DNA from: Micromonospora sp. NBRC 110009
Lineage (GTDB): Bacteria > Actinomycetota > Actinomycetes > Mycobacteriales > Micromonosporaceae
Direction of reading: 5' to 3'
DNA: 64,000 bases
NCBI RefSeq assembly: GCF_030518795.1
Contig: NZ_CP130427.1
Coordinates: 4,526,001-4,590,000, forward strand
A program made the position numbers and the translations under genes. Below the pieces are notes generated by a model. That model searched no databases. It saw only the letters and a list, made by a program, of their open reading frames with translations, and was not told the origin of the DNA. This document shows, piece after piece, positions 36,833 to 46,225 of the stretch (position 1 is the stretch's first letter; every line of letters starts with the position of its first letter).

Positions 36833-38056
36833 GTGACCGAGATCGCGGAGCTGCCATTTGAGGAGCACGCTGCTGATTCCGCCGTGCTTGCGCTGTACCG
36901 GCAGGTGTTCGCCGTTCTGGCCCGCGACGCGAACCAGATGGTCGACGACCCGGCGCTCGTTCGCGTCGACGAGCTGATCCTGAACGCATTCGCGTCTGCG
37001 GGCCCGGCCGGCTTGACGGTGGAGCAGGTGATCGCTGCGTGCGGAGACACCTCGCCCGTCGCGGTCCGGCGCCGGTTCGAGGTGCTGCGCTCCTATCGTG
37101 CGGTTACCAAAGTCAACGAGCGACCGAACGAGATGTTCTACCGGGCGGCGTTCGCGCCGTACGTGATGCTGCTGTTCCTGCGCCGGCTGGCGCAGACCGG
37201 CGGCCTCGGCGAGCTGCACCAGATGCTGTCGATCGCCCGGCTCTCGATCGAGGACGCCGATACCACCCTCGAGCAGGCCCAAGCGCAGCTGCAGGACCTG
37301 GCGAACGTGTTCCGGCTGCTGGCGAACCCCATCATGCAGATGGCGAAATCCGGGACCGTCGAATCGTTGCGAGCCTCGGCGCAGCCGATGCTCGGCAACA
37401 GCGAACTCATCGACAAGGCGACCGTCTTCCACAACCTGGCGACGGAGAAGTGGCCGCGGCTGTTGCCAGAGTGCACGCAGCTGCGGATGGCGTTGGCCGC
37501 GTATCGGGACGCGGTGAACGCCGCGGCGCGGCGACTGATCGACCGGGCCGGCCGAACCCGGGCGTTGGGGCTATTGCCAGCGGAGAAGTGGCGCAGCTTC
37601 GCCCGCGACGCCACCGCCGACGAGCTTGCGGCCGCGCTGGACGGGTTGCTGTTCGACGCGCCGAATCCGCACTTCACCGTTGACGACCTGCTCGACGCGG
37701 TCGAAGAAGGGCTGCGGACCGACACGGGGCGGACACCGCCGCCTCGGCCGCGGATTGACGATGAACCAGGCCCTGAACAGGTCGGTGCCGATATGGAGGC
37801 GGAACTGCTTGCCACCCGGGCGGAGGAGCTGCTGGCCGGCCGCGACGAGGTCACCGTCGCCGAGCTGTTGGACACGGCCGGGGATTGGGCGGCCGGCCGT
37901 CGGGTGCTGTCGGACTTGACCGCGATCGGCTTGCGACCCGAGCTGCCTTACCTGCTGACCTGGGGGGACGGGCTGCGGATCAACGTGGTCGGAGACCTGA
38001 CCTGGATCACCGACGGCTGGTTCAGACGCCGGACACCGGCGGAGGCGCCGGCGTGA
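36833..38056 (+). CDS. Kleisin-like subunit (JetA-type, tentative)
   Basis: This 407-aa protein starts at GTG 36833. An N-terminal winged-helix-like region (residues 45-105: VEQVIAACGDTSPVAVRRRFEVLRS) is followed by a hydrophobic helix pair and a long helical middle (TLEQAQAQLQDLANVF). A C-terminal winged-helix-like part comes last (VTVAELLDTAGDWAAGRRVL). This is the layout expected of a kleisin that bridges SMC heads. The assignment rests on layout and on the SMC and TOPRIM genes downstream, not on a recognised family motif. Confidence 0.65.
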   Translation: MTEIAELPFEEHAADSAVLALYRQVFAVLARDANQMVDDPALVRVDELILNAFASAGPAGLTVEQVIAACGDTSPVAVRRRFEVLRSYRAVTKVNERPNEMFYRAAFAPYVMLLFLRRLAQTGGLGELHQMLSIARLSIEDADTTLEQAQAQLQDLANVFRLLANPIMQMAKSGTVESLRASAQPMLGNSELIDKATVFHNLATEKWPRLLPECTQLRMALAAYRDAVNAAARRLIDRAGRTRALGLLPAEKWRSFARDATADELAAALDGLLFDAPNPHFTVDDLLDAVEEGLRTDTGRTPPPRPRIDDEPGPEQVGADMEAELLATRAEELLAGRDEVTVAELLDTAGDWAAGRRVLSDLTAIGLRPELPYLLTWGDGLRINVVGDLTWITDGWFRRRTPAEAPA

Positions 38057-38601
38057 ACGAACACGACACCGCACTGTGGTGGGCGAAGATCCGCTCCGGC
38101 GGCCCGCAACAGGCACCCGCGGGCAGCCCATCCCCAGCAGGGATGCGGCGCCTGGTCGAGCCGGACGCCCAGTCAGTGTGGTTCCTGCCGAACCTGCCGC
38201 CAAGTGCTGCGCCGGAGGTCCTCGCCGAGTACCGACAGGAACCGGCGACGCTACAGGATTCGGCCGGCACGCTACGAGTGTTCGCCGCCTGCCTGCGCTG
38301 CTGCTGGCCGGACCCGGGCACCGACTTGTGGCCGGGCCAGCCGGCCGATCTTACTGACGTCGACCAGGTGCTACAGCAGCTGACCCCGGGCCGGGACCGG
38401 GCCAGCCGGCGCAAGCTGCTGTCCGCCAGCCTGCGCCGGCTGGAAGCGTCCCGGTGGGTGCTGCAGACGGCCGACCGGGTCCGGCTGGGGCCTCGCGTCA
38501 CCGGGTGGGGGTCGCTGGAGCTGTCCACGCTCCGGGAACTGTGGCGGATGATCCCCGACCCCCAGCCGAAGTCTGATGCAGGCGGAGGGGAGGCGCCGTG
38601 A
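38053..38601 (+). CDS. Small unknown subunit of the SMC block
   Basis: This 182-aa protein starts at GTG 38053, which overlaps the previous stop as GTGA. It is soluble and helical, with a probable winged-helix segment near residues 100-160 (SRRKLLSASLRRLEASRWVL). It could be a KITE-like subunit (JetB counterpart) or an extra adaptor. No family recognised. Its stop also overlaps the next start. Confidence 0.7.
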   Translation: MNEHDTALWWAKIRSGGPQQAPAGSPSPAGMRRLVEPDAQSVWFLPNLPPSAAPEVLAEYRQEPATLQDSAGTLRVFAACLRCCWPDPGTDLWPGQPADLTDVDQVLQQLTPGRDRASRRKLLSASLRRLEASRWVLQTADRVRLGPRVTGWGSLELSTLRELWRMIPDPQPKSDAGGGEAP

Positions 38602-39263
38602 ACCGCACCCAGAACCCGCTGTTCGACTCCGTCCTTGCGACCCTGACCGACCGGCAGCGCGAACACGTCGAAGCGGCGTACGCCCTGCTGGAGCACAGCC
38701 GCGAACCCGTCCACCGGCAGGAACTGCACGCGTTGCAGGACCCGACCAGCCGGGACCGGCTCGAGCGACTGCTGCGCCACACCGGCCGGGTCCTCGTCCA
38801 GGTCGACGGGCTGCGGTTCACCTCGGGATATGACGACACAGTTGGCATGCAGCTCACCGACGCCGGCTGGCAGCCACTGACCACCGTCGAGCGAGCCGTG
38901 CTCGCTCTCGTGCTCATCTATTCGGTCGCGATCGCCCGCAGCGAGGAACGCCTCGCTCCCGACACCTGGACGAGCCCGTACCCGACCACCGAGGCCGACA
39001 TCCTGAAGGCCAGCAAACTCCCGGCGGTCGCCGCAAAAGCCGCAGCGAGCAAACTCGTCGCCGCCGGGCTGCTCACCCGGGTCCGCGACCGCGCCGACGC
39101 CGAAGGTGGATACGTGCCCGGCCCGCAACTGTTGCGCCTGACCCCGGCCGCTCGGGCCCGGCTGCAGGAACAGTTGATCCTCGCCGCCGCCCCGAACCAT
39201 CCGCTCGCCGCCGCAATCCGTGAACGCCGCAACCGCACCGTCAGCAGGGAGAACATTCGTTGA
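38598..39263 (+). CDS. Probable winged-helix subunit of the SMC block
   Basis: This 221-aa protein starts at GTG 38598, overlapping the previous stop. It contains two winged-helix-like units: residues 20-75 (YALLEHSREPVHRQELHAL) and residues 130-190 (ADILKASKLPAVAAKAAASKLVAAGLL). This fits the KITE proteins that bind the kleisin in Wadjet and MukBEF (JetB/MukE role). No catalytic motif. Its stop overlaps the TTG start of the SMC-like gene. Confidence 0.7.
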   Translation: MNRTQNPLFDSVLATLTDRQREHVEAAYALLEHSREPVHRQELHALQDPTSRDRLERLLRHTGRVLVQVDGLRFTSGYDDTVGMQLTDAGWQPLTTVERAVLALVLIYSVAIARSEERLAPDTWTSPYPTTEADILKASKLPAVAAKAAASKLVAAGLLTRVRDRADAEGGYVPGPQLLRLTPAARARLQEQLILAAAPNHPLAAAIRERRNRTVSRENIR

Positions 39264-42200
39264 CCCCAGCAGGTAACCCCGTCGACGACGGCGCCACCGA
39301 CATCGTCGGACCGCGGGTCCTCGCCGGCGTCCAAATGATCAATATCTCCCGGCTGTCGACCCACCCGGTCCCGATCACCTCCCGCGGCCTGATCACCATC
39401 GCCGGCCAAGGACCGTCGGACTCCAACGGCGCTGGAAAGTCGTCGTTCATCGCCGGCCTCAGCCTGCTGCACGCCGACGAGCAGTGGCGGCTGCAATCCG
39501 GCGCGCAGGCAGCCGCCGAACTGCTGTTCACCGCCGAACTCGCCGGGCAGGAAGTCGTCCACGCGAACGCCGACCACGGCTACATCGTCGGCGTGTTCGT
39601 CCCGCCCACCGCCCGGACGCTCGCCGAACTTGAGGCGGACGTGCTGACGGTGTGGCTGCGGATCAACCGGCAGGCGCCCCACGTCGAACTGCGGTGGAAG
39701 CCGCAGCTGCACGTCGCGTACGGTGCCAGCGAAAACGACCGGGCCAGCAGCGCCGACGGCTTGTGGGACGAGTTGCCACGCAGCAACGGTCGTACCGACA
39801 TCCGGGCGAACAAACTCGCCCGCACCCTGTATGGGCAGACGGTGCGATGCGTGTCGTTCCTGTCCACGTCGGTGCGAGCCAGCCCTACAGCGAACCTGCT
39901 GGCCCAGCCACTGAACGAGCTGACCCCGGAGCGGATTTTCGATGCGGTTGGTGCGCTGACCGGCCTGACCCGCGAGATCGACGACGAACAGGCGGCCCGG
40001 CAGAATCAGTACCAAGCCGCGCTCGCCGCGAACACCGCGAAGGAAGAGTACGAGCGGTGGGACGAGCGGGTCACCGTCACCGAAGACATGATCCGGGCCC
40101 GCGAAGCAGCCCGTACGGTAAAGGCCGACGCGCTCGACAGTTGGCGGTCGCGGTGCGCCCGCTACCTCGTCGACGGTGTCGCCACCGACGCGGAGCTGCG
40201 GCATGACATCGCTCAGCTCGAAGCGAAAGGCAAAGAGCTCCAAGCAGCCATCGACGCTACCGACGTCAAAGTCGGTGAGCTTACCGACGACAAGGCGTTC
40301 GACGAGAGCTACCGGCAGCGGGTGAAGGCGTTCAACGACATCGACGCCGAGGTGAACAGTCTGCGGAAAGAGCAGACCGGTTACGTCGCCCAGATCGAGC
40401 TCCTCACCACACGTAGCCGCGCTTTACGCGAGAAGGCGGTCGCCGCGGACGGTCGGACCGTCGCCCAGGCCGAGCAAGAGCTCCGCGACGCCAACGCCGC
40501 GGTTGACCGCGCACAACGCCGCAAAGGCATCACCGAACAAGCCGTCAAAGACGCCCGTAAGGCGCTGGCCGCCGCAGAACGCGGCGAGGACGTCGCGGTC
40601 GCCCAGGTGCAGGCGCTGCGCGCGGCTGGCTTCACCGAGGCCGTCCCGCTTGTCGACGTGGTCAGTCTCACCGACGAGCAGCGCCCTGTCTGGGAAGCAC
40701 GGCTGCTGCCGTATCGGCATGCGGTCGTCGTCACCGGTGCGACTGCCGCGCAGGCGGCGCTCACCGACGTCCCCGGCTCGCTGCTCGTCGAAGCTGACCC
40801 TGACGGATTCGCTGGTGGCCCAGACCTGCCAGCGGCGGCGAACGCGGCGGTGACCGTGGCCCGGTTCCTGACCGCTCTGCGGGACCGTGCCGGCACCGGT
40901 GGACTGATCGACACGGCCGCCGGGGTGCATGGGATTGCCGGGTACGCAGAAGCCATGACCGGCCGCGCCGGCCGGATTCAGGCTGCCCGTGACGCCCTCA
41001 CCGCCGCGTCCGCTGACGACGGTGAAGCGGACGACAGCGTTCGGGACGCCCAGCGGGCCAAGAAGCGTGCTGACGGGCGGGTCGAGGGAGCCAAGGCGGC
41101 GCTCGAGGCCGACGAGATCGACTCCCAGGTCAGGAAGTTGCGGAAGAAGAACGCGAAGATCGATGAGGAGCTGGACGAACTGGCTGCCCCACATGCCCAT
41201 GCCAAGAAGGCTTACCTGACGGCGCTTTCGGAGAAGAGCGGCCGCGACGAGCGGATCGGCGCCGCGAAAGCGGAGAAGGAACGGTTGAGCCGGGACCTGC
41301 AGCAGCACCAGGACCAGTGGCAGGCGAAAATCGACGCGTGGGCGGAGTTGGACCTGCCACGTCGGCAGGAAGCGTGGGCGGGCACCTCCGCGTCCGCGGA
41401 ACAGCACCTGCTCGCCCTCACCGAAACGGAGCAGGAACGCAGTGTCGCCGAATGGGACGACCTGTGCGCAGCGCAGACTGACCGGCTGCAGCAGGCATGT
41501 TTCCCGCCGGGCACCCCCGAGGAGCAGCTGCCCGAGGAGCTGAAAGTCGTCGATCAGCAGCGCCGCGACCGCCGGCTCAGCGCCTATATCCGGCTCATCC
41601 CGCAGGTACTGCGGATCATCGGCCAGCACCTCGACGACCTTGAGAGCATCGACCGGCAGCAACTCGACGAGATTAGCGCCGAACGAGAACGACTCACCGG
41701 GACACTGCAGAGCGCCGAAGACCACCTGAAGGAGGCCCAACTCGCGGCGACCGCAGTGCGAGCCACCCTCGCGAAGGCCATCAAAGCCAAGCTGAAGCAG
41801 GTTTCTGACGAGTTCAACGCCCTCGACCAAGCGTACGGCGGGTACGGCGGCGCCCTCGACTTCCCCGAACCAGAACCACCAGCAGACCCGCAGAAGCCTT
41901 GGCAGTGGGCGATCACCCCACGGTGGCGACGCGGCGAAGGGAAACCACTGTCGTCGTACCAGCTGCGTGGCAACACCGCCCAGATGGACGACAAAGCCGT
42001 CAAACTCGTCTGCGCGGCCGCGCTTGCCGGCTCGCAGGACCGGCCGCTGCTGCTCGTCCTCGACGAACTCGGACGCAACCTCGGCTCTGCGCACCGCCGT
42101 GACGCGGTCGCCCTGTTCGAGAACATCGGCCGGGACCGGGCGATCAGCGTCGTCGGCGCCCTGCAGGACGACATGGAACGGTACGCCGTCGGCTCCTCCA

Positions 42201-42343
42201 GCCTGTACATCAAGCTACGGCGAACCTCGGACGCATACGCCTACAACCAGGCACCCGTCGTCGTCGGCAGCGAGTCCGAAACAGCCCGCGTCGAGCTGCT
42301 CACCATGTGGATGACCTCCTACCGCGGGAAGACCGAAGCGTGA
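39260..42343 (+). CDS. SMC-like ATPase (JetC/MukB-like, tentative)
   Basis: This 1027-aa protein starts at TTG 39260 (TTGA overlap). Walker A is QGPSDSNGAGKSSF around residues 50-63. Two coiled-coil arms surround a small central domain of about residues 445-575, which has no zinc hook. The C-terminal head has Walker B PLLLVLDELGRN. Where SMC proteins normally show LSGGQ or LSGGE, this one reads QLRGNTAQMDDKAVKL, a departure from the consensus. The protein is shorter than typical JetC or MukB proteins. Expected role: DNA loop extrusion on foreign circular DNA, as in Wadjet. Confidence 0.82.
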   Translation: MTPAGNPVDDGATDIVGPRVLAGVQMINISRLSTHPVPITSRGLITIAGQGPSDSNGAGKSSFIAGLSLLHADEQWRLQSGAQAAAELLFTAELAGQEVVHANADHGYIVGVFVPPTARTLAELEADVLTVWLRINRQAPHVELRWKPQLHVAYGASENDRASSADGLWDELPRSNGRTDIRANKLARTLYGQTVRCVSFLSTSVRASPTANLLAQPLNELTPERIFDAVGALTGLTREIDDEQAARQNQYQAALAANTAKEEYERWDERVTVTEDMIRAREAARTVKADALDSWRSRCARYLVDGVATDAELRHDIAQLEAKGKELQAAIDATDVKVGELTDDKAFDESYRQRVKAFNDIDAEVNSLRKEQTGYVAQIELLTTRSRALREKAVAADGRTVAQAEQELRDANAAVDRAQRRKGITEQAVKDARKALAAAERGEDVAVAQVQALRAAGFTEAVPLVDVVSLTDEQRPVWEARLLPYRHAVVVTGATAAQAALTDVPGSLLVEADPDGFAGGPDLPAAANAAVTVARFLTALRDRAGTGGLIDTAAGVHGIAGYAEAMTGRAGRIQAARDALTAASADDGEADDSVRDAQRAKKRADGRVEGAKAALEADEIDSQVRKLRKKNAKIDEELDELAAPHAHAKKAYLTALSEKSGRDERIGAAKAEKERLSRDLQQHQDQWQAKIDAWAELDLPRRQEAWAGTSASAEQHLLALTETEQERSVAEWDDLCAAQTDRLQQACFPPGTPEEQLPEELKVVDQQRRDRRLSAYIRLIPQVLRIIGQHLDDLESIDRQQLDEISAERERLTGTLQSAEDHLKEAQLAATAVRATLAKAIKAKLKQVSDEFNALDQAYGGYGGALDFPEPEPPADPQKPWQWAITPRWRRGEGKPLSSYQLRGNTAQMDDKAVKLVCAAALAGSQDRPLLLVLDELGRNLGSAHRRDAVALFENIGRDRAISVVGALQDDMERYAVGSSSLYIKLRRTSDAYAYNQAPVVVGSESETARVELLTMWMTSYRGKTEA

Positions 42344-43647
42344 CGATCCCTGGCGGCTCCGCATCCGACAACGCCGTCCCGGACGCAGAACCGGATCGTG
42401 AAATCGTGCTGACCTGGGTCACCGACTATCCCGGACTGGTCGTGTACGCGCCGCTACCAGCCAGTGGCCGGTATCCACGCGACCGGAACGGCGACCCGTA
42501 CTACCGCAGCGTGCGGCTGCGGGCCGAAAATCCGGGTCAGCCGCCGCGCCGGCCCGCCGGCCTGCTTTCCGACACCGACTGGGCGTGGATGACCCGCAGC
42601 GAACACGCCTGGCGGCAGGTCGCCGGCAAGTTCGGCGCCCAAGCCGAGACAGTCGTGTTCGCCCTCGCCCGGGCCGGGTGCGTCACCATCGGCTACGACC
42701 TGAAAGGCAGCCGGCCAACATCGAGCCCGAAACGGGTGTACCCCCACCCCGACCTCTCCGCCGCAGAGAAAAACCGCCGTGCAGTCCGCCGCGACCAGCG
42801 GTCCACCCTGCAGTCCCGCGCCGCCGAACTCGCTGCCGACCTGCGCGATGAATGGCCCGGCGTTGCCCAAGCCCTGCACACCACCGACCACCCGGACCGG
42901 CTTGGCTGGGCTGTCAACGCCGCAACCGATCTGACCGCCGGCGTCGTCCACAACTCCGTCCGCGCGTTCGTGCAAACACACGCGGGAAGCACCAAAGCCC
43001 GCGACGACGTTCAACGGCTGCTGACCGAGCTCGGATTCGAACCCGAAGCCCTCGCTGCACTCGGCCTGTCCCGCAGCCCATACATCGGCATCGGCGGCCC
43101 GGTCCGGCTGTGCGTCTCAGATACCGTCATCGACCTTTCCTCGCTGCCTGGCCCGCATGACATCCGGCTCAGCTCTCAGCACACGATCTCCATCGACGTA
43201 TGCCGTGGGGCGGGGCCGCTTTTGATCATCGAAAACCGGCAGGCCGCCGAAACGCTATGCGACATCGACGCGGGCGTGCCGGTCATTTGGTGCCACGGCC
43301 AGCCACCAGAGCCGGTCCTCAACCTGATTGCCGAAGCAGCAGCGCAGGCGTCGTCAACACTGATCTGCACCGACGCCGACCTTGGCGGAGTGCGTATCGC
43401 CGCGAGAATCCACGACCGCCTTGCCGCAGAGTTAACAGTCCACGTCGTCGACGTCGGCGCTGCAGGGCACCGACCCGGCCGAGTGTTTTCTGCGCACAGC
43501 CGGGCCCATCTGCAACCGTTCGCGAACCGTAATGATCAGATCGGAGCCTTCGCCCTCAACTGCCTGGATCGTGGCTACGCCATCGAACAGGAGGCGACAG
43601 TCAAAGCAGCAATAACCGAAGCACTGGACAGAATTCGACGAGACTGA
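42340..43647 (+). CDS. TOPRIM-domain nuclease (JetD-like, tentative)
   Basis: This 435-aa protein starts at GTG 42340, overlapping the SMC stop. The C-terminal half is a TOPRIM fold: a glutamate in PLLIIENRQAAE (E298) and a DxD in STLICTDADLGGVRIA (D345, D347), followed by an Arg-containing helix. The N-terminal half is a mixed domain with a helical arm (RRAVRRDQRSTLQSRAAEL). JetD of Wadjet uses a topoisomerase VI-like TOPRIM site to cut DNA. The gene order here (SMC then TOPRIM last) is the same. Confidence 0.8.
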   Translation: MTIPGGSASDNAVPDAEPDREIVLTWVTDYPGLVVYAPLPASGRYPRDRNGDPYYRSVRLRAENPGQPPRRPAGLLSDTDWAWMTRSEHAWRQVAGKFGAQAETVVFALARAGCVTIGYDLKGSRPTSSPKRVYPHPDLSAAEKNRRAVRRDQRSTLQSRAAELAADLRDEWPGVAQALHTTDHPDRLGWAVNAATDLTAGVVHNSVRAFVQTHAGSTKARDDVQRLLTELGFEPEALAALGLSRSPYIGIGGPVRLCVSDTVIDLSSLPGPHDIRLSSQHTISIDVCRGAGPLLIIENRQAAETLCDIDAGVPVIWCHGQPPEPVLNLIAEAAAQASSTLICTDADLGGVRIAARIHDRLAAELTVHVVDVGAAGHRPGRVFSAHSRAHLQPFANRNDQIGAFALNCLDRGYAIEQEATVKAAITEALDRIRRD

Positions 43648-44405
43648 TGGTGGCGAAGCCCGCCTACGCGCGGTCGGTCACAACGAACGAGGTTCTTGTG
43701 AGGCTCGTCCGCTGGCGTCTTCGCCCATGCATTGATCATCGCCTCGTCGTCGGTGACATCGAGGAGGCGGACAGCCTCCGACCTGGGAGTCGTTGGAGGA
43801 GCACAATCCAGCAGCCGGTCAAGGTCAGGGGCAGCTGTGCCGCCTCCAACACGAGTTGGCAAAAGGGCTCTGCAGATCGGCCCTCTCGACCACCGCAGCC
43901 GCCGGCGAGACCGAGTCCGACGCCCGTCTGGCCGGGGCCGGCTCCGCTACAGCGGCCGAACCCACCCCGTGCGGCCGGCGCAACGCCGCTAGCTGCCTGC
44001 CTTTGGGCGCCGACGTACGCGCAGCAGCCAGCTGGTCCGATTGCCCCTCAATAGCCACAGCCGCTACCGGCGAGCCGGTTCGGACAGCTCGACCGGCCGG
44101 AATCCTTGCCCTACACCCAGGCCCAGCCGACAGTCGTCGCCGAGGTTGACGTCAACACCGCCTACGAGCATCACCGATGGCGCCACCGCGTCCGCTCCCT
44201 GCGTGTCCAACAGGAGTGTCGGTCGATGACCTGCTCCTCGCCGACGGGGCGGCCATTTCGGCAACTCGCGAACGGGCCCGAGTACGGTGCACCGCTGGCC
44301 CGGCGACTGGCTGGAGGATGCGGCGCACCTACCACGAGGACTTGTCGTACGCCACTCCTACACTTCGGTCAAGATGCAGCGGTTCCTTGCGGCCCGGTGG
44401 GCAGC
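43648..44405 (+). pseudogene. Degenerate stretch with a possible ATP-dependent DNA ligase C-terminal fragment
   Basis: No intact gene was found in these 760 bases. At 44109-44208 one frame reads QPTVVAEVDVNTAYEHH and then RHRVRSLRV, similar to the C-terminal OB region of actinobacterial ATP-dependent DNA ligases. A frameshift later another frame continues GVSVDDLLLADG. I infer a decayed ligase remnant. The similarity is from memory of the family and may be wrong. Confidence 0.3.
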
Positions 44406-45095
44406 GTGTGGAGGGAGACCCAGATCGAGGAGCAAGAGCGTTCGCCCGTCGGCCGGTGTCCGAACTGTAACAATGGAGTGCGTCTCACATCGGAGGGACA
44501 CCCACATCGATGCCGTCGGGCATCGTGCCGTCACCTGCCAATCGCTGCATGCACGTTCGGCGGCTGCGAGCGCCCAAGGGAGACTGCCACACTCTGCACC
44601 GGACACAACAACCAGAAAAACAAGGGTAGGCCTCTTGCGCCACTGCGGCCCAAGCGTCCTGACATGTCGCTGCGCGAGCGCGATGAGAGTGGTCGGAAGC
44701 ACTGCGTAAGCTGTCAACTTTGGTTGGACGAGTCCTTGTTCTCGAAGAGGTCGGCCTCGTCTGATGGTCTTGATGTCGAGTGCCGACCTTGCCGTGCGCT
44801 TCGCACCTTAACAAGGAAGTACAGCATCTCGGTTGAGCAGTACAGGCAGATGCTTGCCGGCCAGGGTGGTGCGTGCGCCATCTGCGGAGAGATTCCGACC
44901 GGCGGGCTTGGCCTGGTCGTCGACCATCAACACTCGTGCTGCTCCGGCAAGAGCAATTCCTGCGGCAGTTGCATCCGTGGGCTGCTCTGCCTATCGTGCA
45001 ACGCCGCCATCGGGATGTTCAACGAAGACGTGGAACTGCTCCGCCGGGCTGCCGCCTACATTGCGGGGACCCGAAGCTCTCGGAGGTTGGGGTGA
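44406..45095 (+). CDS. Endonuclease VII-like HNH protein, first of a tandem pair
   Basis: About 229 aa if it starts at GTG 44406. The start is uncertain, and the frame is open upstream. Two N-terminal Cys/His clusters (GRCPNCNNG and AACTFGGCERP...CTGH) and a third (KHCVSCQLWL...CRPCR) look like zinc-binding modules. The C-terminal domain is recombination endonuclease VII-like: YRQMLAGQGGACAICG, a DHQHSCCSG active-site His region and CIRGLLCLSCNAAIGMF. It should cut branched or mismatched DNA. Its stop overlaps the next start (GTGA). Confidence 0.82.
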   Translation: MWRETQIEEQERSPVGRCPNCNNGVRLTSEGHPHRCRRASCRHLPIAACTFGGCERPRETATLCTGHNNQKNKGRPLAPLRPKRPDMSLRERDESGRKHCVSCQLWLDESLFSKRSASSDGLDVECRPCRALRTLTRKYSISVEQYRQMLAGQGGACAICGEIPTGGLGLVVDHQHSCCSGKSNSCGSCIRGLLCLSCNAAIGMFNEDVELLRRAAAYIAGTRSSRRLG

Positions 45096-45862
45096 GTGAG
45101 CTTGGTTGCGCGCTTGACACCTGCACCGCTCCGCAGCGGTCTCTCGGGCTGTGCCATAGGCACTACACTCGATGGTACGCGATCGGCGACCCGCTGTGGG
45201 ACGGCGACGACTGCACTAACTGCGGCCGGCGGCGCGCACGAACAACCGAAGGCGAGCTGCGGCGCTGCCGTTTCTGCCCGGAGATTCAGCGGCCAAAATG
45301 CAGCTTCCCGGGCTGTGTGCGGCCGATCCGGTGGAATTCGCTTTGCAACGGGCACGCGCAGCAGCAACGCAAACGAGCGGGTACCGGACGCCCGATGGAA
45401 CCACTCCGCCCCCAGCGGCGCTCAAAGACTGCGGTTGCGATTCGCGACGGGCTCGGCCGCAGGCAATGCAGTATGTGTAAGGAATGGAAGCCTGAATCAG
45501 ACTTCGGACCATCGAAGCTGATGTCCGACAGGCTGGATCCGCGGTGTCGCGCATGCGTCAACCGCCGGAATGTCGAGCTGATGTACAACCTGGCACCCGG
45601 CGAGTACGACCGCCTGTTAGAAAACCAGGGCGATGCCTGCGCGATCTGCCGCAGGCCCTTTGACGATGGCCGACGGCCGGTGGTCGACCACGACCACTCT
45701 TGCTGCCCCCACAAGCCCAAGAATGCTTGCGGGCGATGCGTGCGAGCCGTGCTCTGCGGCACGTGCAACTCAGGCCTCGGGATGCTCCGTGAGGACGCTC
45801 GGATCATCCGCCGGGCGATCACGTATCTGTCTGCGTCAGCCGACAACGGTGTTGCACCATGA
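45092..45862 (+). CDS. Endonuclease VII-like HNH protein, second of a tandem pair
   Basis: This 256-aa protein starts at GTG 45092, behind CGGAGG. It has the same plan as the upstream protein: N-terminal Cys/His clusters (CALDTCTAPQ...CHRHY; CTNCGRR; KCSFPGCVRP...CNGH), a CSMCKEWK module, and the endonuclease VII domain (QGDACAICRRPF, VVDHDHSCCPHK, VRAVLCGTCNSGLGML). The two proteins clearly arose by duplication and have since diverged. Translational coupling suggests a heterodimer or division of work. Confidence 0.88.
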   Translation: MSELGCALDTCTAPQRSLGLCHRHYTRWYAIGDPLWDGDDCTNCGRRRARTTEGELRRCRFCPEIQRPKCSFPGCVRPIRWNSLCNGHAQQQRKRAGTGRPMEPLRPQRRSKTAVAIRDGLGRRQCSMCKEWKPESDFGPSKLMSDRLDPRCRACVNRRNVELMYNLAPGEYDRLLENQGDACAICRRPFDDGRRPVVDHDHSCCPHKPKNACGRCVRAVLCGTCNSGLGMLREDARIIRRAITYLSASADNGVAP

Positions 45863-46225
45863 TCGCTGGTACCGCAACAGTTGTGGCCCTGCACAACCCA
45901 TAGTTCGCACTCGAAAGGTCCTGGCGCTACAGGCCGGTGAACCGGGCGACGACCAGGGGAGTCATCCGGGACGATGACCAACTCCCGGCAGCGGGTGGAG
46001 GCGCCTCGGCGGCGGCTTGGCCGCACGACGGCACCCGACTTTGTGCCCGAACGATCGCACGCGCCGGAGCGCGTGACAGCGGCAGAACCGCAACATAGGG
46101 CGGCGACAACCACGACTCTATGGTCATCCTTCGCGATGAACTGCTGCTGGCGCCAAGATTGGGGCCCGCCATGCTGGTCGCGCTATGTTCTCGGTTCGGC
46201 AGAGCGACGATGATGGCGTCAGGAG
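45863..46225. other. Convergent intergenic region
   Basis: About 360 bases between the HNH pair and the OGG-fold gene. Nothing recognisable was seen. Confidence 0.35.

Noticed and set aside
27334-43647. CRISPR-Cas locus, suggested by the Cas4-like nuclease
   Set aside because: No repeat-spacer array and no other cas genes were seen. The nuclease fits an end-processing role instead.
43647-44054. 135-aa frame starting in the TOPRIM stop codon
   Set aside because: Start overlap is tempting, but the sequence is Pro/Arg-rich without structure, and other frames look equally open.
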